A stretch of DNA of 16,818 bases, taken from the NCBI GenBank assembly GCA_002491065.1, contig DKVF01000023.1, positions 1-16,818 on the forward strand, given 5' to 3'. How positions within the stretch are numbered: position 1 is the first letter of the stretch; each line of letters begins with the position of its first letter. The notes beneath the pieces are model-generated. The model did not search any database. It was not told the DNA's origin and saw only the letters and a program-made list of their open reading frames with translations. This document shows, piece after piece, positions 14,962-16,818 of the stretch. This stretch comes from Peptococcaceae bacterium UBA7185. GTDB lineage: Bacteria > Bacillota > Peptococcia > Peptococcales > Peptococcaceae. The translations under genes and the position numbers were made by a program.

Positions 14962-15043
14962 AAAAATCTGATTAACATATGAGGAATCTGGGTAAATATT
15001 TATAGTAATTTTAACAGAAATACGAAAAAGGAGACGAAACAGG

Positions 15044-16249
15044 ATGCATAATATACGAAAAATTCAAGATGATCTCATTTATGTAGGGGGGAATGATAGA
15101 AGATTAGCGCTGTTTGAAAACCATTATCCTATTCCCCGCGGTGTATCTTACAATGCGTATCTGGTGCTGGATGAAAAAACAATTTTGCTGGATACTGCTG
15201 ACGCAGCCATTTCCGAGTTATTTTTTGAAAATGTAACGTATGCATTAGGAGGGCGTCCGTTAGATTATATTATTGTAAATCATATGGAGCCGGACCACTG
15301 TGCAAATTTAGGCCGGCTGTTGGAGCGCTATCCAGACATGCAGGTGATTTGCAATAGCAAAACATTGGGGATGATTCAGCAATTTTTTGCAGCAGATGTT
15401 TCTGCTCGTGCGGTAGTCATTAAAGAAGGAGATACCTTCTGCAGTGGACGTCATGTGTTTACCTTTGTGATGGCGCCTATGGTACATTGGCCGGAAGCGA
15501 TGGTAACCTATGATGTCACTGACAAGATTTTGTTTTCCGCCGATGCATTTGGGACATGGGGTGCACTAAATGGTAATTTATTTAATGATGATGTGAATTT
15601 TGACCGCGACTGGTTAGATGATGCCAGACGGTACTATACCAATATTGTTGGCAAATACGGTCCACAGGTGCAGGCTTTGCTGGGCAAAGCAGCAGGATTG
15701 GAGCTTCAGATGATTTGTCCGCTGCATGGGCCCATTATTCGCAGTGATTTCGGTTATTTTGTGGATAAATATCAAAAATGGAGTACTTACCAGCCTGAAG
15801 AAAAGGCTGTTATGATTGCTTACGGTACGATTTACGGCGGCACAGCCAATGTAGCTGAAATTTTAGCCAATAAGCTGGCTGAACGGGGTGTGAAAAATAT
15901 CGTGATGTATGACACATCTGCGACACATTCTTCCTATATTTTAGCTGATGCATTCCGTTGCAGTCATCTGGTGTTTGCCAGCTCCACCTATAATAACGGC
16001 ATTTTTTCCACTATGGAGCATTTGCTGCATGAATTGAAGGCGCATAATCTGTCCAATCGTACGGTAGCGCTGTTGCAGAACGGTTCTTGGGGTCCAAACG
16101 CTGGCAAACAGATGAAAGAATTGTTGGAAGGAATGAAGAACATTACCATTTTAGAAAACATGGTGACTTTCAAATCTCGTTTGAAAGAAGAACAAAATGC
16201 AGAGTTGGATGAACTGGCCGATGCTATCGTTGCTTCAATGAAAGAATAG
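15044..16249 (+). CDS. fprA: Flavodiiron protein (oxygen/NO reductase)
   Basis: A 401-residue cytoplasmic protein that reduces O2 to water and/or NO to N2O, protecting anaerobes. The N-terminal beta-lactamase-like domain carries all diiron ligands: H80, E82, D84 and H85 in HMEPDHC, H148 in MVHWPE, D167 in SADAFG, H228 in PLHGP. The C-terminal flavodoxin domain starts near residue 255 with the FMN phosphate loop YGTIYGGTANVAE, and later has SSTYNNG and NGSWGPNAGK. Length and ligand spacing match class A enzymes such as Moorella FprA, with no rubredoxin extension. AAAAGGAG lies about ten bases before the ATG. Its electron donor (rubredoxin, NADH:rubredoxin reductase) is not in the window. The last 30 codons are duplicated at 13495-13586. 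Confidence 0.97.
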   Translation: MHNIRKIQDDLIYVGGNDRRLALFENHYPIPRGVSYNAYLVLDEKTILLDTADAAISELFFENVTYALGGRPLDYIIVNHMEPDHCANLGRLLERYPDMQVICNSKTLGMIQQFFAADVSARAVVIKEGDTFCSGRHVFTFVMAPMVHWPEAMVTYDVTDKILFSADAFGTWGALNGNLFNDDVNFDRDWLDDARRYYTNIVGKYGPQVQALLGKAAGLELQMICPLHGPIIRSDFGYFVDKYQKWSTYQPEEKAVMIAYGTIYGGTANVAEILANKLAERGVKNIVMYDTSATHSSYILADAFRCSHLVFASSTYNNGIFSTMEHLLHELKAHNLSNRTVALLQNGSWGPNAGKQMKELLEGMKNITILENMVTFKSRLKEEQNAELDELADAIVASMKE

Positions 16250-16529
16250 AACATAGAAAGAGAACTGTTTCTGGTCACGGACAGCGATAGATTGATAAGA
16301 TGAAAAGATGAAAAAGAGAGGGCTTCCTGTGAATCTGGCAGGAAGCCCTCTCTTTTTGAAAATATGCATGAACTAAAAAAGCAGCAGGACATGGCTAAAT
16401 AGTTCTTGAAATCTTTTTCTGATTTTGGCAAGTTTGCTGTTTTATAAAAAACAGACCATGACGAACGATTCTATATAGCTACCTAACTAACCGCTGCATT
16501 CTCAAATAGCTAAACTTATATTCAATACC
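16155..16529 (+). repeat. Direct repeat copy 2 (fprA 3' end, terminator and flank)
   Basis: This is the intact context of the repeat: the end of fprA, its terminator and the flank reaching the 3' end of the next gene on the minus strand. It matches 13493-13858 in the same orientation. Its right end overlaps the last codons of the partial hypothetical gene. Confidence 0.9.
16316..16357 (+). terminator. Terminator of fprA
   Basis: A 15-bp stem (GAGAGGGCTTCCTGT with its partner, one T-G pair) closes a seven-base loop GAATCTG and is followed by TTTTT. It lies 66 bases after the stop. The preceding A5 run allows function on the other strand too, for the convergent gene at 16522. Confidence 0.9.
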
Positions 16530-16818
16530 ATTTAATAAGTGCCCATTTTCCTGGTTCTATCCATTCTATATTGTCATATGCATTCGAATCACTTAACTGG
16601 CTATCATACTTAGATGGGGTTGTGGCCAAAGAGATAGCCTCCGGTTCAGAAAAATACACATACGCATATTGATTAAAGAATGTGATTGATTTGACAAAGG
16701 ATACAACATACTCGTCCTCATGTCGATAAACTGTGACGTTCTTTTCTAAATCATTAAACACAAGTCGGTCCAGCATATCTAACTGATATGTTTGATAAAA
16801 TCCACCTTCTGTATCTCG
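16522..16818 (-). CDS. Hypothetical protein, C-terminal part only
   Basis: An open frame enters from the right edge and ends with TGA at 16522-16524, giving 98 visible residues. An internal ATG at 16776 is not needed as a start, because the frame is open to the edge. The sequence is soluble, rich in Tyr, Asp and Glu, with a probable beta-strand pattern (NVTVYRHEDEYVVSFV, YAYVYFSEPEA) and the ending IEWIEPGKWALIKWY. I do not recognise the family. It converges on fprA. Copy 1 of the repeat retains only its last two or three codons. Confidence 0.55.
   Translation of the reverse strand, partial: RDTEGGFYQTYQLDMLDRLVFNDLEKNVTVYRHEDEYVVSFVKSITFFNQYAYVYFSEPEAISLATTPSKYDSQLSDSNAYDNIEWIEPGKWALIKWY

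Noticed and set aside
1..16818. CRISPR arrays, tRNA or rRNA genes, riboswitches
   Set aside because: No regularly spaced repeats, cloverleaf-like sequences with a TTCRANY arm, or known riboswitch cores were recognised by eye. A covariance-model scan would be needed to exclude small RNAs.

Overview
The window looks like the chromosome of an obligately anaerobic Bacillota, in the broad Clostridia/Negativicutes sphere. The evidence is a clostridial-type [FeFe]-hydrogenase, a flavodiiron oxygen/NO reductase, a Tn4451-type large serine recombinase with TnpW, strong AGGAGG-like ribosome binding sites and sigma-A style promoters. The species cannot be named from the sequence alone.

Region 1 (1-2983) is the right end of an integrated mobile element: a metallophosphoesterase, a TnpW-like small protein, and a large serine recombinase that sits at the very end of the element. 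The element has landed inside a Fic-domain gene, at the codons of the Fic catalytic motif. The 3' part of fic survives as a remnant. Region 2 (2984-3351) is non-coding apart from a doubtful small zinc-ribbon-like ORF, and holds two terminators.

Region 3 (3352-6990, minus strand) is a hydrogen-metabolism operon: a CpI-like [FeFe]-hydrogenase downstream of a flavoprotein that joins a NuoF-type 4Fe-4S domain to a GltD-like FAD/NAD(P)H module. The flavoprotein reading frame is broken by one base at an A5 tract. Its likely job is electron exchange between NAD(P)H and the hydrogenase. A well-formed promoter with a palindrome at its -35 precedes it.

Region 4 (7132-13464, minus strand) is a metabolite-uptake cluster: membrane permease, aldo/keto reductase, amidohydrolase-like protein, second paralogous permease. 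It is preceded by a LysR-type regulator that is split by a frameshift/deletion. The permease promoter still carries several dyads that suit a LysR-type regulator. The amidohydrolase lacks the usual metal ligands. The substrate is unknown; this is the least explained functional unit of the window.

Region 5 (13493-16818) holds a TSUP-family permease and, divergently, a complete flavodiiron protein gene (fprA). Both lie between two direct repeats of about 370 bp. The first repeat contains only the last 30 codons of a second fprA plus its terminator. The two terminator hairpins differ at several positions, yet the differences are compensatory and keep the pairing. A partial hypothetical gene runs off the right edge. 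No tRNA, rRNA or CRISPR array was seen.
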